Assembly: GCA_017428245.1 (NCBI GenBank)
Contig: JAFRRF010000028.1
Location: forward strand, 1-40,209
Length of the DNA: 40,209 nt
From: Bacteroidales bacterium
Lineage (GTDB): Bacteria > Bacteroidota > Bacteroidia > Bacteroidales > UBA932
Reading direction: 5' to 3'
Part shown: positions 33,218 to 39,837 of the stretch, in pieces
Layout: each line of letters begins with the position of its first letter
Numbering within the stretch: the first letter of the stretch is position 1
Position numbers and translations under genes: made by a program
Notes under the pieces: generated by a model
What the model was told of the DNA's origin: nothing
The model's database searches: none
What the model saw: the letters and a program-made list of their open reading frames with translations, nothing else

Positions 33218-34695
33218 TGAAAAGATATCTGTTTTCCCTGCTGGCCCTGGCTTTCCTGCCGGCCCTGTTGTTTGCCAACGGCGATCCTGTGATCAGTTAT
33301 TCCGCCTTGATCCGTTCCTGCAACCCGATTCCGCGCAAGGTGACGGAAGTCCAAGTGGTCCGCGAGGATCTAGATATCAACGTCAGCATGCCCTTTACCG
33401 CCGTCAAGGTGGCGTACCGGCTGAAGAATAATTCCAACAAGCCCATCCACGTGGACTACGGCTTCCCGGTGGACTTCGGCGGCACGGCGAAAGGCGACTA
33501 CGGCTTTGAGGGCGACGATATGACCGAGGACCTCCACGAAGTGGGCGTGGCCGAGCGCGCCATCCGCAGCATCCGGTTCCAGCTCGACGGGGCGGAGCTT
33601 CCCTGGCTGGCCGCCGACGAACTGTACAAGACCGGCGAGGTCTATGAAGACGAAGACACCGGCGAGCAAGTGGAACTCTCCCGCTACCGCCTCTGGACCT
33701 ACACGGTCCTCGACATCCCCGCCGGTGAGACCGTGGTGCTGCAGGTCGAATACGAAGTGCTCTGCAACTGGATGACCCCGCTCGGCGCGCTGCACCAGTC
33801 GCCGCTGTCGCGCCACTACCCGAGCTCCGGCGATTTCACCTACGATTTCTCACCGGCACAGCACTGGGGCAACGGCAAGGCCGACACTTTCAGCTGCACC
33901 CTCCGCTGCGACGGGCTGCCCAAGGGTTTTTACCATAAAAACGACGATTCAGAGTCTCCGATGCTCAACACCGAGGCTCCTTTTGTCCGTTTCGACAAGA
34001 CGACCTGGACTTGCAATGCCGCGAATTTCGATTTCCAGAAGGCCGATGAGATGAGCCTCCTATTCTGGACCGAAACCTGGAAGGATCCGAAGGCGCTCTA
34101 TACGCCGTGGGGCAATCCCCTCGCCGACCGCGCCGTTCCGGCCGCCGCCTATACCGTGAAGGTCTCCGGCGCCCAGGCCAACTATCCCGCCGCCAATATG
34201 ACCGACGGCGACCTGACGACTGCCTGGGTCGCGCAGGGCAACGGCGTCGGCGCCACCATCGACATCGACTTCCCGAAGCCGCGCCGCGTCTCCGACATCG
34301 GCTTCTACAACGGCTACCACAAGTCCGCCGCCCTCTGGGCCGCCAACAGCCGCGTCAAGCGCCTCCGTCTCGAGATCACCCGCGCCGACGGTTATCGCGA
34401 CGAACCTGTCGAAGTCGATGTCTCCGACTGGGATCCGGTCTTCTATGTGCTGAAAGATGAACCCATCGCCCGCTTCGGCGACATCTCCCTGCTCGCGGTC
34501 ACCAACCTGTCGCGCCAGCTCTACGGCCGTGAAACCGGAGTGGATCCTGACGGAATCATCCTCTACGACAAAGTCCCCTTCCCCTCCGAGAACGTTTCGC
34601 ACATCAAGATCACCGTCCTTGCCACCACACCCGGCAGCAAGTATCAGGATCTGTGCATTTCGGACATCGTAGTGCTCGACGGGTTTGACGACTGA
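33217..34695 (+). CDS. Exported protein with a C-terminal discoidin-like (NADase-type glycan-binding) domain
   Basis: The 492-residue protein has a signal peptide (about 1-20, ending LLFANG). The middle (about 30-310) is a beta-rich region of unknown function with VDYGFPVDFGGTAKGDYGFEG. Residues about 320-490 fit a discoidin/galactose-binding fold: YPAANMTDGDLTTAWVAQGNG, then IDFPKPRRVSDIGFYNGYHKS and NSRVKRLRLEI, as in NADase-type glycan-binding domains. Its ATG overlaps the epimerase stop by 1 bp, so it belongs to the NlpC-epimerase operon and may bind peptidoglycan or a glycan. No catalytic motif is evident. Confidence 0.75.
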   Translation: MKRYLFSLLALAFLPALLFANGDPVISYSALIRSCNPIPRKVTEVQVVREDLDINVSMPFTAVKVAYRLKNNSNKPIHVDYGFPVDFGGTAKGDYGFEGDDMTEDLHEVGVAERAIRSIRFQLDGAELPWLAADELYKTGEVYEDEDTGEQVELSRYRLWTYTVLDIPAGETVVLQVEYEVLCNWMTPLGALHQSPLSRHYPSSGDFTYDFSPAQHWGNGKADTFSCTLRCDGLPKGFYHKNDDSESPMLNTEAPFVRFDKTTWTCNAANFDFQKADEMSLLFWTETWKDPKALYTPWGNPLADRAVPAAAYTVKVSGAQANYPAANMTDGDLTTAWVAQGNGVGATIDIDFPKPRRVSDIGFYNGYHKSAALWAANSRVKRLRLEITRADGYRDEPVEVDVSDWDPVFYVLKDEPIARFGDISLLAVTNLSRQLYGRETGVDPDGIILYDKVPFPSENVSHIKITVLATTPGSKYQDLCISDIVVLDGFDD

Positions 34696-34698
34696 CAG

Positions 34699-34712
34699 GC
34701 GGCGGGCGCCGC
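34699..34712. terminator. Short GC hairpin between convergent genes
   Basis: GCGGC (34699-34703) and GCCGC (34708-34712) form a 5-bp stem with a 4-base loop in the 16-bp gap between the convergent genes ending at 34695 and 34712. A following CTACTTCTT gives a weak T-rich tail on the plus strand. A weak terminator is plausible but not certain. Confidence 0.35.
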
Positions 34713-35986
34713 TACTTCTTGCGGTAATAGACGCCGTCAAAGGCACGTATGTTTCGCGTCGCGGGATCGTAGACGTAGATGAAGCGCGTTTGCGCGTCGA
34801 CTTCTTCAATACTATCATAGATGCGGTTGCCGCGGATGACGAAGGAAGTCTCCCAATCGCCGTTTTCATAGATCCGGCGCATGCGGCCGTCTTCCGTCAG
34901 GGCAAAACTGGACTCGACGGTGCCGTCTTCATTGTATTTTTCGTAGGTGCCGGCCACTTCGGCGTAGGTCAGGGCCGGGGCGGGCGCGGAGCTCAGGTGG
35001 AAGAGTTCCACCCAGCCGACTACGTCGGGCTTCCCGACCGGGGAGACCTTCACGAGCTGCGGCTCATCGCCCCAGATGTGCCGGTCCTGCGTCACATCGA
35101 GCGGATGCACTTCCGTCCCGACTTTCAGGCGGGTCACAACCTTGGATTTTTCATTCGCCTCGCTATACAGCGCCACGGTGGCCTCATCGCCGATGAGGCG
35201 CATGCAGATGCCCGTACCCGGGACCAGGGAATAATCGTCGAGATAGATATCTTTGTCGCCGCACTGCACGTATTCGCCCAGCACCTCCCAGTATCCGTCG
35301 CGAGGATTGGCGATCCAGAGCGAATAGTCCTTCCCCTTTTCCATCACGAAAGTCTGCTTCCGCATACCCGGGTCGGCAAGCAGGGCGACATCCTTGTCGC
35401 GTGAGGAATACGCATACATCCAGGGGAAATCGTAGCCGTCGCCCGATTCGATATCCTCATCGCGCGTGAAGCGGGTCTGGATCCAGCCGGTCATTTTTTC
35501 TTTCCTGGAATAGTTATATTCAGTCGGCTCATAGGTGACCTTCACCCACTCCCCGTCGGCCGTCATCTCCAGCGGCCGGAGCAGCGCGTTGAACTGTCCG
35601 ATGAAGCCCAGCCGGGGCGCATCGGCCCGCGGCTCCATCAGCAGCATCCGGTCGTGGCCGTCGAAATTGTCCGTGCACACCGCCAGCACCGAACGGTGAA
35701 TCCACACGCCGCCGGCCGGAATCTTGTACTGATCGCCGAACGCCTCTTCCGGATCCACGATCCGCCACCAGCTGCCCGGCTGCACAGCAACCGTCAACGG
35801 CAGGTAACCTTCGCCCCGCACCTGGAACAGCACCTTCCCGCCCGGCTTGTCCCGAATGTTGGTCAGCCCCTTCACGTCGGGATCGCTGATATAACAATTG
35901 AGCAACGGCTGCGCACTGAGCGAAACCACGCCCGCCACCAGCAGCCCGGCCACCGTCGCGGCCATCAAAAGAATTCTTCTTGCCAT
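34712..35986 (-). CDS. Exported SH3-like protein of unknown function
   Basis: This 424-residue precursor starts with a signal peptide (about 1-26, ending SLSAQ). Residues about 30-110 resemble a bacterial SH3 region (TNIRDKPGGKVLFQV, then PGSWWRIVDPEE). More beta-rich repeats with similar pieces follow (WGDEPQLVKVSPVGKPDVVGWVELFHL near 320-345), and the C-terminal module (about 350-424) has TYEKYNEDGTVESSF and ENGDWETSFVIRGNRIYD. It is probably periplasmic or surface located. No enzymatic motif is seen. ATG 35986 is chosen because it begins the signal peptide. A near-identical 34-bp piece of its 3' part recurs at 37470-37503. Confidence 0.75.
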   Translation of the reverse strand: MARRILLMAATVAGLLVAGVVSLSAQPLLNCYISDPDVKGLTNIRDKPGGKVLFQVRGEGYLPLTVAVQPGSWWRIVDPEEAFGDQYKIPAGGVWIHRSVLAVCTDNFDGHDRMLLMEPRADAPRLGFIGQFNALLRPLEMTADGEWVKVTYEPTEYNYSRKEKMTGWIQTRFTRDEDIESGDGYDFPWMYAYSSRDKDVALLADPGMRKQTFVMEKGKDYSLWIANPRDGYWEVLGEYVQCGDKDIYLDDYSLVPGTGICMRLIGDEATVALYSEANEKSKVVTRLKVGTEVHPLDVTQDRHIWGDEPQLVKVSPVGKPDVVGWVELFHLSSAPAPALTYAEVAGTYEKYNEDGTVESSFALTEDGRMRRIYENGDWETSFVIRGNRIYDSIEEVDAQTRFIYVYDPATRNIRAFDGVYYRKK

Positions 35987-36111
35987 AGGATTCAGAGATT
36001 TGTCGAATAAAGTTACAAAAAAATAGCCGATTAAACTCCGCAGTAGGAAGGATTGAGCGATAGTGTATCCAGGAACCGGACGAAGTCCGTTGTCACGCAA
36101 AGATAATCATT

Positions 36112-36201
36112 TCAGAAGGAAAAACCCAGATTGACATAAACGCCGAAGGTGGCAAACCGGAATCCGCCGCCAACACCTGGAATAAGAATTTGAATTTTGG
36201 A
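36112..36201 (-). pseudogene. Remnant of an outer-membrane beta-barrel C-terminus
   Basis: On the minus strand a short stop-bounded frame of about 29 codons ends GFRFATFGVYVNLGFSF then TGA. Alternating hydrophobic residues and a terminal Phe are the signature of the last strand of outer-membrane barrel proteins. Nothing upstream continues the frame (a stop occurs about 30 codons before), so it looks like the tail of a deleted gene. The peptide is short, so chance resemblance is possible. Confidence 0.4.
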
Positions 36202-36219
36202 ACATTCTGCTTAAATTCG
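36189..36219 (+). promoter_or_regulatory. Possible promoter of the YARHG gene
   Basis: TTTG (36189-36192) is followed after 19 bp by TAAATTCG (36212-36219), one mismatch from TAnnTTTG. The predicted transcript would start almost at the ATG (36225), so either the mRNA is nearly leaderless or the promoter is elsewhere. Confidence 0.35.
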
Positions 36220-36224
36220 CTTTT

Positions 36225-37457
36225 ATGAAAAGGACCATCATCTTACTGCTCGCATTCTTGCTGAGCCCATTTACCCTCACCTACGCGCAGGGCATTCGGG
36301 TTGGAGACCGATTCTATGACGGTTCCGTCGTCTATACCGTCCGGGAAATCCGGATGGGTACGGTCGTCTATATGACGGATGTCCTCGGGGATGAAGAACT
36401 GACCCTGGAACAATGGGGTGCGACACCGGATGTGTTCAGGCTGCAGCCCAGCCGCAACGCCGACGACCCCAAGTACGGCGCTGATTTCGGCTGCCGTGTC
36501 AACTATGTCAGCCATCCGGACAACCAGTATCTGGAAGTCGTCGGCGACAACGACATCGTCCTCAAGGTTCTGCCGCTTCTCAAACCGATGGAAGACATCG
36601 CGGAAGGCAGTCTCTGGTATGGCGGCGCACTCGTCTACGATGCCCATCCGGAGGAAGACGGTTCCGTCTGTATGAATGCTATGGCAGAAGGGGAAGAACA
36701 CGGATTTGTCCTGACGCCTGTTACGGGCGGGGTGGATCTGTTTGAAGTCTCCGACAGCCCGTCCGGAGCGATGAATGTGTTTGAAAATGCCGCCTACGCC
36801 CGCCGGATCCGGCAGGAAGGCCTGGACGTAATCTGCTTCTACGACAGGAAGAACCGGCTTATGAACGCCTTGCAGGCCACGCAACTCTGGGACTCCCAGG
36901 CCCTCAACGTGGGGCAGTGGATGGCGATGATTGCCGGGGATTACGTGACCGAAGGCGGCAAGCAGATACAGATCCGGCCCGACCGGGCAACGTATGGCGG
37001 GAAAGCGCTTTCCCTGCAGCCGGTCACCTTCAACGGTATGGTCACCGGCGTCTTCGATTTCGGTGAATCGGGCCCCTATCTGGTCGGAAAGGTAGAGGCA
37101 GTGCCGACCCCGGAAGGCCTTCAGCTCACCGAGGTCAAGATGGAGGACGGGGAGCCCTGGTTCGAACGGACCGTGTCGTATTTCAATCTGAAATGGGCCG
37201 GCGAGCGGAGTCGCTTCGATTTCGCGAGCCACACCCTGCTGTGCGGCGGTCTACAACGCTATGACAAGCAGTTCCTGCGCGTGATGCGCAACGCCATTCT
37301 GGCCTCCCACGGCTATGTATTCAAATCCAAGGACCTGAAGACCTATTTCGAGGCGCAGCCGTGGTACACCCCGGCGACGAGCAACGCCTCCGTTACGCTG
37401 TCCCTGCTGGAGCAGCTCAACATCGCCCTGATCCAGGCCGCCGAGCGGTCGGAATAA
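36225..37457 (+). CDS. Exported protein with a C-terminal YARHG domain
   Basis: This 410-residue precursor has a clear signal peptide (1-21, ending TYAQG). The body (about 22-330) is unrecognised. The C-terminus (about 338-395) matches the YARHG domain: MRNAILASHGYVFKSKDLKTYFEAQPWYTP, where the family usually has RNEIYARHGYKF. The YARHG domain is common in extracellular or cell-wall proteins and is thought to act at the envelope; its role is unsettled. The gene stands alone, divergent from the SH3-like gene and followed by a decayed piece of that gene's homologue. Function unknown. Confidence 0.75.
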   Translation: MKRTIILLLAFLLSPFTLTYAQGIRVGDRFYDGSVVYTVREIRMGTVVYMTDVLGDEELTLEQWGATPDVFRLQPSRNADDPKYGADFGCRVNYVSHPDNQYLEVVGDNDIVLKVLPLLKPMEDIAEGSLWYGGALVYDAHPEEDGSVCMNAMAEGEEHGFVLTPVTGGVDLFEVSDSPSGAMNVFENAAYARRIRQEGLDVICFYDRKNRLMNALQATQLWDSQALNVGQWMAMIAGDYVTEGGKQIQIRPDRATYGGKALSLQPVTFNGMVTGVFDFGESGPYLVGKVEAVPTPEGLQLTEVKMEDGEPWFERTVSYFNLKWAGERSRFDFASHTLLCGGLQRYDKQFLRVMRNAILASHGYVFKSKDLKTYFEAQPWYTPATSNASVTLSLLEQLNIALIQAAERSE

Positions 37458-37469
37458 ACTTGAGGATAG

Positions 37470-37503
37470 GGTTGCCGCGGATGACGAAGGAAATCTCCCA
37501 ATC
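37470..37503 (-). pseudogene. Fragment of a paralogue of the SH3-like protein gene
   Basis: These 34 bp match 34825-34858, inside the SH3-like protein gene, at 33 of 34 positions in the same orientation. The minus strand still reads DWEISFVIRGNP, against DWETSFVIRGNR in the intact gene. Homology fades on both sides, so this is a broken duplicate rather than a gene. Confidence 0.65.
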
Positions 37504-37581
37504 AACGATTCTCAGGTAACGGACCGCTCAGGAATGAAGGCCATGAGTGGCACTTATCATTCTGATAATCAATTTATTCCA
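37504..37581. other. Non-coding stretch after the paralogue fragment
   Basis: No gene or clear signal is seen. It separates the decayed fragment at 37470-37503 from the long hairpin at 37582-37617. Confidence 0.3.
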
Positions 37582-37617
37582 AATAATCGGTTGCGTAAAA
37601 ATACGCAACCGATTATT
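37582..37617. other. Perfect 16-bp inverted repeat (hairpin)
   Basis: AATAATCGGTTGCGTA (37582-37597) pairs perfectly with TACGCAACCGATTATT (37602-37617) across an AAAA loop. Neither side has a convincing T run immediately after the stem, so it is only partly terminator-like; the AATAAT/ATTATT base of the stem could serve as a weak U-tract in either direction. It may terminate both the YARHG gene and the esterase gene, or be the trace of a mobile element. Confidence 0.6.
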
Positions 37618-37716
37618 AACAAATGGCTGTTATACAGCAATATAGACGCCACAGCCAGACTGACTGATCGAGGAATTCTGAAAACGAGCCGATAGCCCCT
37701 CTCTGTTTACGCACCA

Positions 37717-37793
37717 TCCTCACCTAGCCCCACCAGTGAGGACGGCAACGTGATTATCGGCCTCCCATCCTCATATAGACTGCTGTATGAGGA
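37717..37793. repeat. Two tandem hairpins sharing TCCTCA/TGAGGA arms
   Basis: Hairpin 1 pairs TCCTCAC (37717-37723) with GTGAGGA (37736-37742). Hairpin 2 pairs TCCTCATA (37768-37775) with TATGAGGA (37786-37793). Both are preceded by CCA, and their starts are 51 bp apart. They lie just past the 3' end of the esterase gene (stop 37819 on the minus strand), so they may help termination or mRNA stability. Confidence 0.45.
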
Positions 37794-37818
37794 TAGGTTA
37801 ATCTAATAGACTCCGACT

Positions 37819-39435
37819 TTACCGTCCGTTCGACAGAAAGGCCGCCTGGACGGGCGCGATGCGGCGATAACCCTCCTCATTCATATGAAGGAGATCGTCC
37901 TTGTAGTAGTTTTCCACATTGAATTCATTGATTCCCTGCAGATTAAATTGGTCGAGAACAGGGATGCCGTAATAGGCGCAACAGGCTTTCTGGGCCTCGA
38001 CATATTCAGCGAAAGTCTTCCCTGTATTGTTCGGAACCACGGAGTAGGGATTGTGGCCTGAATCCGTGCCGAAGAAACGCAGCGATGTGAAGAAATAGAT
38101 TTCGGCCCTAGGATTCTTCTCGAGAAGGCGGCGGATGCAATAATTGATGCCGCCGCACTGGGTATGCCGCTTGGACTCATCGTAACCATCTGCTGCGGTA
38201 TAGTCCGCCCAGGAACCGCACGGACGGTCGTTGGTGAAGTCGTTGGTCGAGGCCCAGAGCACATAGACATCATAGACACCGGCCGTATCAACCTGCTTCT
38301 GGAGAGAATAACCCTGGTCGATGGAAAAGCCGGCGCCTCCGACACCGTAAGTCACCACCTCTGCGCCAAGCATATCCGCCCACAACTGCTTTGCAACGTC
38401 CGACTCCGGATTCACCGAAAGCGATCCGCCGAATACCGCGATGCGCTTTCCGTAGTTTTTACTTCCGAGGTACGGGCTGTTCTTCGCTTTTTTGACATCG
38501 GGACGGAGCGTGTGCGCCGAAGGGTCAGACCTAAGTGAAGACAGATAGGCCTGAATTCTCCTGGGGCGCATCTGCCTGGTGAGGAAATCAATGACATAGG
38601 TGTGATAGGCTTCCCTGTGCTCCGGCTTCCTGAAACCGTGCCCGGCGCCGAAGATCAGGTGGAACTCGCTGTGCTCATATACATTGGAGGCCTTGGCCGA
38701 GTATTCCGGCTTGACGAGACCGTCTTCCGTACCGTGAACGATCAGCACATCGCCCTGATAACCGGCAATCTCCTTGTAGATATCAAAGCCGCCGTAAAAC
38801 CGTTCATAATACGCCCGGCCTATCCGCATCCCCATAAAAGTGACCGTATCCGGAACATTCCCGAGCTCCGGGTATAATGCAAATCCATCGTCCGGAATGC
38901 ACAGGGCGGGATATACGAGCACGATGGCTTTGATCTTGTCTGCAACATACGGGGCCGCGATGGCCGAGACGCAGCCGCCCTGGCTCTCTCCCAGCAGGAA
39001 AAGGCTCTCGTCATCCACGCAATCCCAACTACGAACCATCTCGATGACGTCCAACAGGTTCTGCCGCTCCGTGAATATCGACATATCCTCGGTACGTCCT
39101 TCGCTGCGGCCAGAACGGGACCCGCCGGCAAAATCGTAACAGTAACATACATAACCCAACTTGGCCAGCGTATCGACCATAGCGTAAAAGCCCGCGTGCG
39201 TGGCGCCGTAGCCATGCGACATAATCACGGCAGGATGCTTCCCGGGCGAACGCGGGATGAATGCCTCGCCGTACAAGCGGTTGCCGTCGCTGACGCAAGA
39301 GATTTCACGCATTTCATAGGAAGGGTCTGTCGGAGCCTGCCACGGCCTGCCGGGTACCTGCGCAGAAGCGGCCAGCAACCAGAACGCTGCAGCTGCAGCC
39401 AGAAAAATCAGCCGATAAAAACAAATAAAACGCAT
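37819..39435 (-). CDS. Exported two-domain esterase: alpha/beta hydrolase plus SGNH hydrolase
   Basis: This 538-residue precursor has a signal peptide (about 1-25). Residues about 40-290 are an alpha/beta hydrolase with SHGYGATH, nucleophile Ser151 in GESQGG, Asp238 in HGTEDG and His266 in GAGHGF, similar to cinnamoyl/feruloyl-type and dienelactone-type esterases. Residues about 330-538 are an SGNH hydrolase: Ser338 in FGGSLS, the block-II glycine in GVGGAGF (364-370), Asn398 in WASTNDF, and Asp514/His517 in DLLH. Both triads look intact. The pair suggests removal of ester groups (aromatic acids, acetyl) from plant or mucin glycans, but no glycosidase or SusC/D genes are nearby. Confidence 0.85.
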   Translation of the reverse strand: MRFICFYRLIFLAAAAAFWLLAASAQVPGRPWQAPTDPSYEMREISCVSDGNRLYGEAFIPRSPGKHPAVIMSHGYGATHAGFYAMVDTLAKLGYVCYCYDFAGGSRSGRSEGRTEDMSIFTERQNLLDVIEMVRSWDCVDDESLFLLGESQGGCVSAIAAPYVADKIKAIVLVYPALCIPDDGFALYPELGNVPDTVTFMGMRIGRAYYERFYGGFDIYKEIAGYQGDVLIVHGTEDGLVKPEYSAKASNVYEHSEFHLIFGAGHGFRKPEHREAYHTYVIDFLTRQMRPRRIQAYLSSLRSDPSAHTLRPDVKKAKNSPYLGSKNYGKRIAVFGGSLSVNPESDVAKQLWADMLGAEVVTYGVGGAGFSIDQGYSLQKQVDTAGVYDVYVLWASTNDFTNDRPCGSWADYTAADGYDESKRHTQCGGINYCIRRLLEKNPRAEIYFFTSLRFFGTDSGHNPYSVVPNNTGKTFAEYVEAQKACCAYYGIPVLDQFNLQGINEFNVENYYKDDLLHMNEEGYRRIAPVQAAFLSNGR

Positions 39436-39470
39436 AGGACTATTCCTTTACCGTAAATTTCGCTTATTTT

Positions 39471-39495
39471 TGACAGATATGCAAAAATACTGTCA
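39471..39495 (-). promoter_or_regulatory. Promoter and possible operator of the esterase gene
   Basis: On the minus strand TATTTTTG (complement of 39482-39489) matches TAnnTTTG and is flanked by an inverted repeat TGACAG (39471-39476) / CTGTCA (39490-39495). A palindrome bracketing the -7 element is a typical repressor-site layout. The ATG lies 35 bp downstream. Confidence 0.5.
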
Positions 39496-39632
39496 GTCTC
39501 ACGGGCCATCCAAGCTTTGAAGGGCTCGGCATTCTTTGCTGATTCTCTTCATCCCACGCTGCCCGGACTTTCCTGTTCTCGGACAACTGAATGTTTACAA
39601 AGCATTGGGAGTTTCCCCATCGGGCCGGGAAT
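39496..39632. other. Non-coding stretch before the second repeat element
   Basis: No open frame or clear signal is seen in this 137-bp stretch. It holds the upstream part of the esterase promoter and the left flank of the repeat element. Confidence 0.3.
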
Positions 39633-39785
39633 CGCCAAACAGGCGCAAGGAAAGGACCCGTAAGTCACTGATAATCAGTAAACCTTTGGGCGGCTGATGA
39701 CGCCAAGGCCCGAAATCGGGCTTCGGCGCAGGAGCATAGCCCCTGCAGGCATCTCCCGGGCGGATCGCCTTGCGCCTGTTTGGCG
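39633..39785. repeat. REPIN/MITE-like element, copy 2 (153 bp)
   Basis: The ends are perfect 18-bp inverted repeats: CGCCAAACAGGCGCAAGG (39633-39650) and CCTTGCGCCTGTTTGGCG (39768-39785). Each end itself contains a small hairpin (CGCC-N5-GGCG). The interior shares the GGCCCGAAATCGGG core (near 39708-39722) and surrounding AAGG.../GGCGCA bases with copy 1 at 22579-22718. No clear target-site duplication and no gene are present. It ends 2 bp before the -33 element of the next gene. Confidence 0.8.
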
Positions 39786-39787
39786 AA

Positions 39788-39819
39788 ATTGCAATGTAGG
39801 AACTCTTTCCGTATCTTTG
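39788..39819 (+). promoter_or_regulatory. Promoter of the LD-carboxypeptidase gene
   Basis: ATTG (39788-39791) is followed after 20 bp by TATCTTTG (39812-39819), one mismatch from TTTG-N20-TAnnTTTG. The start codon lies 18 bp after the -7 element. Confidence 0.65.
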
Positions 39820-39837
39820 CACGAAAAACCACAAGCA

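Noticed and set aside
37717-37793. CRISPR-like repeat spacing in the tandem hairpins
   Set aside because: Only two units, short arms, no conserved long repeat and no cas genes in the window.
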